Origin: Apostichopus californicus
Taxonomy: Eukaryota > Echinodermata > Holothuroidea > Aspidochirotida > Stichopodidae
Assembly (NCBI GenBank): GCA_020650975.1
Contig: JAIPMN010016836.1
Location: 1-23,777 of the forward strand
Reading direction: 5' to 3'
Length of the DNA: 23,777 bases
Position 1 is the stretch's first letter. Each line of letters starts with the position of its first letter. The notes under the pieces are model-generated. The model searched no databases. It worked only from the letters and a program-made list of their open reading frames with translations, and was not told the DNA's origin. Position numbers and translations under genes: made by a program. This document shows, in pieces, positions 8,801-20,800 of the stretch.

Positions 8801-11800
8801 AAGTGATTATTGCAGTTGGTATAACGGCATGGTCAGCTTTAACTCTGGCAGGGTCATTTGTACAAGATGATGTAAGTACTATTAAACTTCTTTAATTCTG
8901 TGTGCATCACTTACATGTCTCCTCAATTCTATTGCACACTAGATCTGATCTACCTGGTCATAGAAGTTGGTAACATGTTAACACTGTGTCTCCTGTGAAC
9001 CATCTCTGGGACATATCCAACTTCCTCGTCCCTTTAAATCTTTCATTCATAAACTCTAAAGCTTCATAAGTGTTGCTTTGGTTTGAATCTCATCAAATTG
9101 TTCAGAATTTGCACTCAAAGGCAGAGTTTAACATTGTCTATTTGTCAGAGTCATTTGTAGCATGACATTTTTTTGATGTAAGTAACTAGCACAGTTTCAC
9201 TTTCAGCGTAAAATTCAAACCATTTATTTAATGATAATTGACTAATGAAAAGACATTAACAGCAAACACATTTTAAATGAAACTTTAACTAAATATATGT
9301 CGCGGTTGGGGGAGGGGGAGGTGGAGGAAAGCTTAACAAAAGTCTTAGAAATGAGTGAGAAGAAAGATTGCAGTGGTTCTAAGACCTCGAAATGGATCAA
9401 AAAAGTGTTTTACAAACTACAAAATAGTTCTTAGTTCTTTGTGTTATTGCACAAAACAAAAGGTTTAGTTAAGAATGAACGAAATGGTTCCTACACTTTT
9501 TGAATAGCATAAATACTGTATATTAAAATTAATGCAAACTTAGCCAGATCCTGTCCTATTATAAAATTTAATTTTTTAACATTTTATTTATTGCTTTTAA
9601 ATGTACAACGATAATTTTCTGTGATGACTCGGGTTAAATATGAAAAGAATGCGTTATTCTTCCAAGAAAAAATTTGAAAATGTCAACGATTTTGTCTTCC
9701 AATTTTTCGTTCCAGAAATTTTGGCTCTTTATTTTGATAAGAGGTGCCGTTGGCATGGGAGAGGCCAGCTACGTAACAATTGCTGGGACCATAATCGGAG
9801 ATCTTTTTGTCGGAAACAAACGTTCTCGGATGCTAATGGTGTTTTACTTTGCTATTCCGGTTGGAAGGTACAACTACCAATTAAATATTGTCCTTATTTT
9901 TGTCAGATTGAATCAGGACTGGAGTAACATTTATGTGCTGCAATCACAAGGCAAGATAAAGCTTGAAATATGCTGTACATATACCTATTGCTTTGTAATT
10001 TATTTTCCTAAATAGTTTCAAGTTTCATGTCCTTTTCAATCTGGGGTATTTATATAAGTTAGTGTTCACATTTAGTATTGTCGATCAAGTCGAAAAAGGA
10101 AGAAAGTCTGACACACTTGAGCATACCATATGTACAGTGTAGCTACAGTATCTGTGTGTATATCCTTATGATGTTTAGTATAGTACACAATTGTACTAGC
10201 CTTTTCAAGCCGACTGCAAGCCAATACCTAACTTCAAATGCTATCTTGTAGTCCTGGATTAATCCATTCTGAATTAATCCATCCTGAATTAATCTATCCT
10301 GAATTAATCCATCCTACATGAATCCATCCTGGATTAATCCATACTGAATTATCCATCCTGGATTAACCCATCCTGAATTAATCCATCCTGAGTTATTCCA
10401 TCCCGGATTAATCTACCCTGAATTAATCCATCCTGGATTACTCCATCCTAAATGAATCCATCCTTAATTCATCCATCCTGAATTAATCCGTCCTGCATTA
10501 ATCCGTCCTAATCCATTCTGTCATCAGTTTGAAAGATGCAACAGTAAGAAAAATAAACGGTTTGTTTCACTTTCCATCAATGAGAGAATATAAAACTCCC
10601 CTCGTAAGTGCAAAAGCCTGTGTAGTTAACTATAGGTCAAAATGTCAACCTTCTAACTTTGTAGATATGATTCATCATTCTATAATAAACATTTCCTCTC
10701 TCAGGTAAAGATAGTAAACAAATCTTTTAGGATTGTTTGTCTTGTAAATTATTCTTTCTTGTAAAACTTAAAGTTCAGGAAGACTTGACATTTGGATCCT
10801 AGGTATGCCCCTTTTCAAAAACACTCACAGGTTGCTTAAGTTTGCAACATTTTGTGGGCTTAAAGTTACATATACCCCCCCCCCTTTAAGGACAGACAGA
10901 CTAATAGGTATTGCAAAACCATGATATAAATATACAGACTGACAATTAATTGAAACGGGAAACAAAAATATATTAAAAGTTGATAACAATGTACACAGTG
11001 ATCGGTTTCACTTCATTAATTGTCTGCGGGATCTCTGAATGAGTCTTTTCATAGATTACGCTGTGGATGGGGGGGGGGGTGAGTGGGGGAAGGAGGCAGT
11101 GGTTGTCAAAATCTTGACAGTTTGGGTTTCCTTTTNNNNNNNNNNTTGGGGGGGGGGGGGGAGAAGGAGGCAGTTGTTGTCAAAATCTTGACAGTTTTGG
11201 TTTCCTTTTGACACTTATATTAATCATGGACTACATAAATGCTGCAGAGGTACTGTACTCTTCGTACAGTAATAATTAAAACAAGTATTTGAGCAGAGAT
11301 ACTGCTAAAGATTGCTTACTAAAAGTTGAAAAATGTTACACAGTAAAATGTTACAGCACTAGTTGGATACATCACCAATCTGGATTGGTCGGCAAAATAA
11401 GGTCACAGTATAAAACTAAGACTGTTGTGTTTGATTTTCTTTCCGATCAAGTGAACTATGAAAGTGGGGAAAAGTCTAGGCCAGTAGTCCCCAAAAGTTC
11501 TTTTGGTTGTTGATCCCTACAAGAAATTCATTATCCTTCATTGATTCCCCAAGAATTATCTGAACAACAATGACATTGTAGGTACATTAAGCACTTTAAG
11601 AAATAAAAGAACATCTTTCATAGAGCTTAATCAAACCCTTCCCCTGATCTGCCCCTGGGATCTCTTGCCCACCCCCACCCCCCATTCAGTACCCCCTCAG
11701 TTTTCTTATGGACCACCGTCGATCGATATCGACCACTTTGGAGTCCCCTAGTCTAGTTTAAGTGTTGATTGTGGTTTTTAATAGCTGGAGAATTTTTCAA

Positions 11801-14800
11801 GATCTTAAAGATGGGTCGTGACATATTAATGAAACAAACTAAGAATTAAGGTAGTTCAATTCAAACACACTTGATGGCAAGACAAGTTTTTCGCACCAAA
11901 TGCAACCAGCTGAGAACTGTTTTTATTTAATTGCCCTTTCTTTTTATAATTTTTTTATTCAGTGGATTAGGCTACATAGCTGGTAAAGGCGTTGCTACCT
12001 ATTTCAATGACTGGAGGTTCGCTCTCAGGGTGAGTATCACGTTTGACCGTTCAAACAAATTTTTCAATCTTTCAGAGATCGGATTGATCGCTTTGAAAAA
12101 TATAAATCAGTCAAACGGTAAAATCTTGTAGTGAAAATAAGATTGTGCAGAGACATCATGAGCCATAAATATGTCAAGTTATGAATGATTTTGTAATAAA
12201 TACTTACTGTAGATGCAAGACAGCAAAAATTTTTGATTTTTCCACACGTTATCAGAAATCATTCGGTTCTATGGGTAAACAAAAGTTTCCTTCGAAATAT
12301 TGAAACTATCATTTCATGGGACTTACTTTTTTCAATGATTTGCCACTAACAATAAGGCATTTACTTATGGTATGAGTCATTGGAACTGGTGGAATGAAAA
12401 TGATCAACTTTAGTATTTTATGCAAATTTTCTGTCATAGTTGTAACTTCTGAATGAGAGAGTACTTTGTATTTAAGTTTGTTTCACCTAAAAGACTGACA
12501 ATGTTACTTGACACTTGGTACCCATCTTAACATACAAGTTTTGCTTCACACATACAGTATGTATTAAATTGCAGGGAATAGTTTATCGGGTACCGCATAA
12601 CAACATGCTACGCAAAATGGGTGGAATTACCATAATAATTGTACACAGGGACCGTAGCATAAATACTATACACAAGTACAGATCTTTCAAACACTGCTAA
12701 GCAAAAGTTGACAACTGAATTATTCCCACATTTGCTATATCAGACCTCCCAGCGAAACGTTTAAAAAACCTTTATTTCAAAAAACGGCTCTTTATTTTTC
12801 AAAAATACTCTTTTAAACCCTTCAAAACCTTTATTTTTAATTTTAAGTATAAAAAAAATTGTTTTTAAAGAAAATGTTTAAGTAGAAATATTGTATTCAG
12901 TCATGTTAACGTTAAGTTCTTGTGGACAGCCAGGCATGATTCTCGCAGTGATACAAAACAGACTCACAAACAACAGTTAATGTAAGTCAGGTATTTTTAA
13001 ATATGGTCACAGATGATGTAAAAATGGGCATAGATGGTGAGTATGTTACAAATTAACTTCATTTTGAGCCTTTAAAACCATTTCTTCATTTACAACCTTT
13101 AAAGAAAAACCCATTATTTTGTTGAAGAGCCACTGGGAGGTCTGCTAGATATGGTAAAACTGTAAATTTGAACAGAATAAGAAAACATCACTATGGGGCA
13201 CATTATATTGTTATAATACCGCTCAAAAGTGCTACATTTCTTTATTTCGATGTACAGTACATTGTGGTTAATGAGTTCTTTGTTTGATCTGACTAAATAT
13301 TCAGATTCATATATTTAGTCATAGACACCTGTGAATACTCCAATCTTTACTCAAATTTATTGTCGGAGCCACGAGTATTAAATCTTCAACAAGTTATGTA
13401 ATATAATAAAGCAACAGTGCAATACATCTGTTATGCAATATAGCTAAGCCATCCTTGACACCAATAAGAATAGTATATCTGAAAAGTATATCTAATATAA
13501 CTATAAAAATTAATAGCCAAACACAATCTTCCATATTCATTTGTGTCTGCTGGTTAGCAGTGTAGTTTTGCCAAGCTGACTCACTTTATAGGCAATGAAC
13601 TTTTGAAGGCTACAAACTTTGCCTGTTATAAAAATGGTTTTGTGTAAACAGAAAGCTAGTACACATCTTTTTGCACATGTGTAGCGAATTGCTCATTTTG
13701 CGATGCTTTACCGGATAAATTAGTCACTGCTTTAGGATCTGACTGAGTTGCAAATAAAAATGGAACAGGCTTCAATACTTGTTATTACCGAGGAAACAAA
13801 GGAAACCTTTCATAATAGAATGTACGTTAGTTCACAGCCATGAATGTATGTAGTAATATTTATACAGACCTATGTTTCACAACACAATATTTCCATATCA
13901 TGCAGTGCAATGCAGTATATTCTTGCAAAATGTAGATTGCAATTATTATTTTTTTTTAAATCTTTTTAATCCCACAGTTTACGCCTGTCTTTGGTATTAT
14001 CTGTGTCATTCTCATCATATTAATCTTACGGGAGCCCAATCGTGGCCAGGCGGAGACTGGCAACCAATCCATGTCAAATACCAACTATGTTACAGATTTA
14101 AAATCCCTTTTTAAAAAGTAAGTATCCAGAAACAAGACATTCATATGGCTGATAAAGTCTATTCAATTTTTTGATACAAATTTATATAATTCTCTGATAG
14201 GCATTTACATGAGTTACATTATCAAAAACCAGTCTGCCAATAAAGTATACTCAACTTCTCAATGACAGGGAAACTTTTAGCAAGTCAGTCACAAAAGTCC
14301 ACGGAATGATTAACTAATACATCCAAAGTGAACTTGACGTCTGTGAAATGCATTGTTGGCTTCACAACAACTTTTACAACAAGGACTTTCCATTTTAATG
14401 GTAATCTACTCTTTGATTAGTTTTCTATTTTCCCTTTTGTTTTGAAATACCTAGGTGAGATGAAAGTGACCTACTCAAATGAACAAACGAACAAAACTAA
14501 ATTTAAATATTTCATGGTGCATGATGTTAATGAGGCATAACTAATAATTATTAATGAGGCATTTTGCAGTGGCTTTTCCTGTCAAATTTGCCATCATAAC
14601 AAAACTTAAAACATTGGATTATGATTAATGCTCTTTATTTTTGCCTTTGTTTGTCTTTTTGCACATTTCCTTTTGAAATTGTTGACTGTGTGTTGCACGT
14701 CAGGGCCGATTCTAAGCAATTCTTCGTCTTTAATTTTCAACCTTTATTTATGATTCTTTGCCGAAGGCGAAGGAATCTATGTGATGGTGATACCGTGTGT

Positions 14801-17800
14801 GTGTGTGTGTTTGTAGGTAACACTAGCTCGTAAACACTCAAACTTCAGAAGGAAAACTGGGATACATTCCATATTTGGTATGCAAGTTTCCCTTAGGTAG
14901 AACTGGTTTGGGATTTGATGCTGAGGTCAACAACTTTAGGGAACTAAGTGTAAAAACCCTGTAAACCAATACCTCAAGGAAGTTCCCGTGCAGTTCTTAT
15001 ATTCAGCGTGTCGATTTTCCATAATTAGTTCAGCGAACTCTATTGTTTTTGGTGGAGGTCAAACATCATTTGGGGTCAGCAGAAGGCTGTGCCATTGGTG
15101 AGTAGACGATCTGTAGTGTTTTTCATGAATGTCAAAGGTCATTTGAAGTTAAGAGAGGGAAAAACAAGTTTGAAAATCTTGTAAACATGATATCTCAAGG
15201 AAGGTAGCCTGTGCAGTTTTTATATTTGGCATGTGGAGTTCCTTGTGTAAATTGATAAATTGTCTCAACTCATAACATTTTGTGATCAAAAGAATGATTC
15301 AAATATATGTGATATTCTTAGAAACAAATTCAACTACAACTTCAACTATAGTACAAACTTGGCTGTCACTACACAGGGGACAGTAACACAAGAAATTTGG
15401 GAAACGCATCGTTGACTACTTACAGCATGAAAATCTTTGTAATGGGAGTGTTGTTGACTCTGTAATTTGCAGTTGATAGTTATGATTTATTTGTTTTACA
15501 AACAAATTCAATCTTCTGTACAAAGGATTGGAAGAAATTTTGGTTCTTTTCTCAAGACAGACATGGTCAAAAAGCTAGTGGAAATTGTTTCATATTTTAA
15601 GGTCTTATATGGGGATTTTCATGGTTTAGGGAAATATCACATATAAGGCTTGATTACTAACCCTGCTAAATCATGTGTGCAGTCCCATTTGTAGGTTTAC
15701 ATCTCGACCCCTCCCCTCCTCACACTACACACATATTATCTGTAGATCATTTCAGCCATACGACTACAATAATTCTATCTCAATCTGGAGATATGGCTTA
15801 ATAATTCGCCAAAGTTTGTGGAAACAAATATCGCTATAGTCATGTTGAAGGTCTCTATGGACATCTGCAATAAAATTGGTAGAAAGTTGAAAGAAAATCA
15901 ATATTTGTAACGTTTCTACTTAACTTTTTTTGGCAACTGGCCAGCAGGACTACCCACTTTAAGATTCAAGTGGCCCTCCAACTTATCAAATGGCTGGTTT
16001 GATTTTCCTACACTGAGTGCTTCTTGTCATATATGTGTCAACAACACCTAACGTTATGATATTTGAGTGCACACATATGATAGCATACATATAGAAGGCC
16101 TACAAACTTAGCTATCTCTACACAGGGGACAGTAACGTTACAAGTAGTTGCATTTAAACAACATACTTTGTGTTCAAAAAGTGTTTGTTATTATTGCATA
16201 GGCCTAGTTGTGAGTGTGTACTTGGGGTCTGTTTACTCAAAACATAACTTGGGTCCGCAGGACGTATAAAGCAATTTGAAGGTTTGCGTCCCTGGCTTAA
16301 AGATTGTAGAATCCTGCGTTCGTAACAATGCTGATTATGCCGAAGGCTCAGTAATCTTTGCAATCATGCTGGCATGTGTGTGTGTGTGTGCGGGTGTGTG
16401 TGTGTGTGACGGCTAGCTTGTAAACATGATATCTCAACAACTACAAGTTGCATGAATGTCATACTTGGTTGGTAGATGTTGTAGATGTGCCCTATTGTTT
16501 GTGGTTCCCATCTTGTGATATTAATGAGTTGTGCAGGCTTAACATACAATTGTTAAATGTCAATATCTCTTCCACCGTATGTCTGATTTAGTTCGTTCTT
16601 GGTGTGGTGATGTATCATGTAACTACATAGTAAGTATGTATTCTTAGCAACAACAACTTTGACCTCATTAGTATTCATGAGTGGGTGGGGCTTAATCGGA
16701 AATTGTCAAAAACAGCTTGTAAATTGATATCTCAACAAACACAAGTTGAATCAATGTGATACTCAGTATAGTAGATAGGTACCCTATGATGAGTAAATGT
16801 GAACTAATGATTTTGGTCCCCATCATTAATATTAATGAGTGGCAGGGCTTACCATAATGTTTTTTAAATGTCAATATGTCTGCAACTGTATGTCTGATTA
16901 ATTTTATACTTAGTATGGGGATGTATTTTACATAGTATGTACATGTTCTTTGCTACAACAATTTTACCTCAATAGTATTGATGGGTGGGTGGTGGTCTTA
17001 ATGGAAAATTGTCAAAACCAGCTTGTAAACACTAGTTGAATCAATGTGATACTTGGCAGATAGATGTCCCATGATGAGTAGATGTGCCCTATAACATGTT
17101 CTTGGTTATCTTCTCATGAATATTAATGAGTGAACATAGCTTTGTACATAAAATTTGGTTCATACTGGTATGGTGATGTTGCTACATGTATAATAAGCAC
17201 TTTTTCATAACTTCTATAACTTTATGTCATTAATATCCATCAAATTGCAAGAAATCGGTTTTAAACACAAATGTTCCATAGTTTTCATACTTGGCGCATT
17301 AGGTTTGTCAAACTACATTCATACAATCAACCATGTTGTTTTCTGTGTGTGTATGAATATTAATCAGTGAACATTTTAAAATTGTTAATTAGATATCTCT
17401 GAATAGTATATCTAATTAGCTTTATACATGTTCTTGGGGATAATACAATGTAAGTATATAGATACATGCTTATGAGATTATCAAATTTGACCTCTAATTA
17501 AAATCCTATTAATACTGTGTCACTAAATAGACTTTGTCAACATGATAAGCTGCTTCCTGGTACCTAATTCCTTTATATGTTGCCGCATATATGTCAATAC
17601 ATAGTCCCTCTTCATTGTGGTGAGCACAAGTTCATGAATATTAACATATTACATGGCTTATCATACTATGAATATGTTTAGGCATCCTAACCACTACACG
17701 TTTTTTCGTTTTATGGTTCAACCTTTGATCTGGCTAACTTGTCGTGTCATCTATCTGAGAGCTCTTTAGAGTTACTTTCACTTAATATTCAAGTGCTTCT

Positions 17801-20800
17801 TGGCATGGACACTTTCTATATGTGCAAAGAGTAGATTAACACAATAAGTAAACATGTACATTGCGATAGAGAAAGGAAGCTCAATTGTGGGATTATATAA
17901 CTAATACTAAATGCGTTCATGCCTGCAGATATTTAGTTTGAGTCAGTTTGAAATATTCGATACGACTAACCTGGAATTTACATGCAGTTTTTGTGACCTC
18001 CCCGCACATTCTCGAAAAACTGAAACCTTGTAAACCCTTATTTCACAAGTCAACTAAATTCTCTTAATTCATTCATTCATTCCTTTAGTGTGGAAGTAAT
18101 TAATTTAATCATATCATATATAAGATGACTCATCGAATTTTAAGCATCGGCATATCTATTGAGTTAATATTTCCTACATGTTTCAGTTTCAGTTTATTCT
18201 CTATATTTCCTCAAAAGAGGTACAAGAGACTTACATAGAATTAATGAATGAATACATAATAACTAGATGGTGAAAAGCATCAAAGATGAAAGCAGGGGGG
18301 TAGGAAGCTTCCATAAAGTGGGGGGGCACAACATCAGAGGGGCACTTTCTCATTCCACAACCACCACTCGTAATGCTATAAACCGATACACACCGACCAT
18401 ATCACTTAAATATATATGATGTGTTAGTATGCTATCAATACTATTTATTGAGATTGTTTATTGTTAACCATGCTACATAAAGATATGGGATGCCATTTTG
18501 AAAATCGCATTTACAGACTTAAAATAAATAATTTAAATTAAAATATTAAAATTAACAAAAGCTTAAGATATCCAAAGACAGTTCTTTATCAAAGGGGCAC
18601 ATTTTATTTGCCAGTAGGGCACATTTACTATTTTGGAAAAAAAAGTGGGGGGCACATGCCCCCAGTGCCCCCCACCCCCGGCACCTTCCAGCCTGGATGA
18701 AGGAAGGAAAAACAAGCAGAATAACTAATCAGTAAGTTATACATAGTGCCAAACAAACTAGAACTGATAGAACAGAAAAACATAAACACCAGCCACTGAT
18801 GGTAAAACAATTTGAATATAACCATAATCCTAAGTTTAAAATCTATCCATAATTATTTTATAAAAACTTAATCAGATTGAAAAGGATTTTCTTTTTAAAT
18901 TTTTCTTAAACAGCTGTTCTATTTGGAACGATAAAGGTCTTTGCCTAAAATAAGGCTTAAAGGAATAACGAAGGCAGGAATCAAAGACAGTTTATATTAT
19001 TCAGTAACCTCAAAACTATCTAATATTCGATTTTTAAGTTAACCACTTTCTGTTGGACTGAATACGCCCGCTTTGAAAATTGGCTCCTAAGGCCTGACCA
19101 CAATGCACAGAAAGCCGCCATTGATCATGCAATACGACTGAAATTCCATCTTGATGACGTCAGGGAGGAACAACTCTCATGACAAAGTCTCTTACAGTGT
19201 GGTAGACTCCCTTGGAAAATATTCAGCTATTGTTGCTTGGGCTAGAAATTTAGAAGGGCTTGCAATTTCCTATAAGCACAAAGCAGTTTAAAATATGAAC
19301 GAGGCCCCTGAAGGTCATAGTTACGAAAAAATCGAGAGTTCTCTTTTCTTAAAAATTTTAAAATTTTAGAGCATAGTTCTGAGAAACTTATATATCTTAT
19401 GTTTTAGTTTATGATCACAACCAGAAACATTTTCAGACAGTGTCATCCGCGGTACAGTAGAGTAAACAGTTTAATAAAAAACTTCCACTTTTGTCGTTAC
19501 TAACTTACTAAGAACTTCTTTCTACGAAATAGACAGATCATTCAAACCTCTATAGTAGAGACAAACAACATTTTTGGAATCATTTACAACAAAAAAGTAC
19601 ATGTATTTGATATATCTACATCACTTCATCACATCTAGAACTACAACACACATACAGTCAAAAACATAGTTTCCAAAATTTTGATTGTTGTTTGCCTTCA
19701 CTCTGGTTTGTTGAAAACTGCCGTTAGCTGAACTCAAAACAAAGGGGTAGAACCAGTGGTCAGAAATTTCCTTTTGTAATCGATGCTTTCATTTTATACC
19801 TTTCTTTCCCGTTTTTTTTTTATTTTTAACTCTTCACAGTCCAAGCTACATTTTTTCATCTCTTGGCCTGACCTGCCAGTGCTGGGTAGTTGGAGCACTC
19901 TCTCTGTGGGCGGTAAAAACAATAGAGTTTGCATACACCCTGCAGGGTCTAGACAACAGCAGGTAAGAGAAAACTTAAAGTTTGCTTCAATATACGACGA
20001 CGGTTACAGATGCATGTACCATTGGATTTTAATCGACTGCGAAAATCTGATTTTGCCAAACTCAAATTTTTGAGATAGTATGAGGTACATGCAAACAAAA
20101 TCTGTTACTTTAGTCCACCAGATATTCATGAGGTCAGGAAAAGCCTTGCAACTTTTGACAAAGGAAAGAATGAAACAATGTATCATCACGTGTACATTGA
20201 ATTTGTGAGACAAACGAAAAACCATTTTTTCCTTCAACTGAGTGGTTCATAACTCATTACTTTGTGTCGTGCTTAGAAGGTTGTTTGAAAGCAGTCTTTT
20301 TCTTTAAATTTGTGTCGGCCAGTTTTCCACCGATCGAAAATTACTCAAAACAAGATTGCAATTGATCATGCTAAGGTATTCGTCTGGATTTGTCATCTAT
20401 TTAAAGGTTATTGATTTATTTTAGTCGGTTATTTATACATGTTGGTTCAAGTCTCAATATATTGTCATCCAGGCACTTTTCATGGAAGTATATAGTAAAA
20501 CACACTAAAAACACTGCTTAGAAATTCCCAAATTTTTCGACTTTTAATCACATTTTCAAATAAAACTTTGGTAATCAAGCTATATTAGCTTGATGAAATA
20601 TTAGTATAAAATACCATTGAAACATTTATCGAAAAGCTGGTTTAATATTGTATGGTTTTGTTTCTACCATTGTAAGTGTTTTTCCTTTTCTTTCTTATTT
20701 CTCGCCCGTGTCCTTTCCAGCGTCAGTTACGTTTTTGGAATCGTGACGTGTATATCGGGATTTGTAGGAGTAGCATTGGGGACCACCTTCGCACAGTATC

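Larger units (their letters stand above)
9868..11962 (+). other. SPNS intron 3
   Basis: A 2095-base phase-2 intron. It contains the 15-bp minisatellite at 10252-10520, several poly-C or poly-G runs (10867-10876, 11070-11079, 11148-11161), and a 10-N gap at 11136-11145 flanked by duplicated sequence. The acceptor is TTTTTTATTCAG. No other gene is seen. Confidence 0.85.
14118..19839 (+). other. SPNS intron 5
   Basis: The largest intron, 5722 bases, phase 2, donor GTAAGT, acceptor TTAACTCTTCACAG. It is built largely of repeats: an approximately 220-base family at 14827-15250, TG microsatellites (about 14794-14811 and 16374-16408), an approximately 300-base tandem array from 16414, and a 403-base hAT-like element at 18293-18695. 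19000-19839 is AT-rich; apart from an isolated TGACGTCA word at 19155-19162 I see nothing there. Confidence 0.85.

Noticed and set aside
19155-19162. TGACGTCA (CRE-like) word in intron 5
   Set aside because: A single 8-base word is expected by chance often enough; no cluster of other sites around it.
19783-20073. 96-codon plus-strand open frame overlapping exon 6
   Set aside because: Wrong phase. The family match is in the frame starting at 19841 and continues in phase into exon 7.
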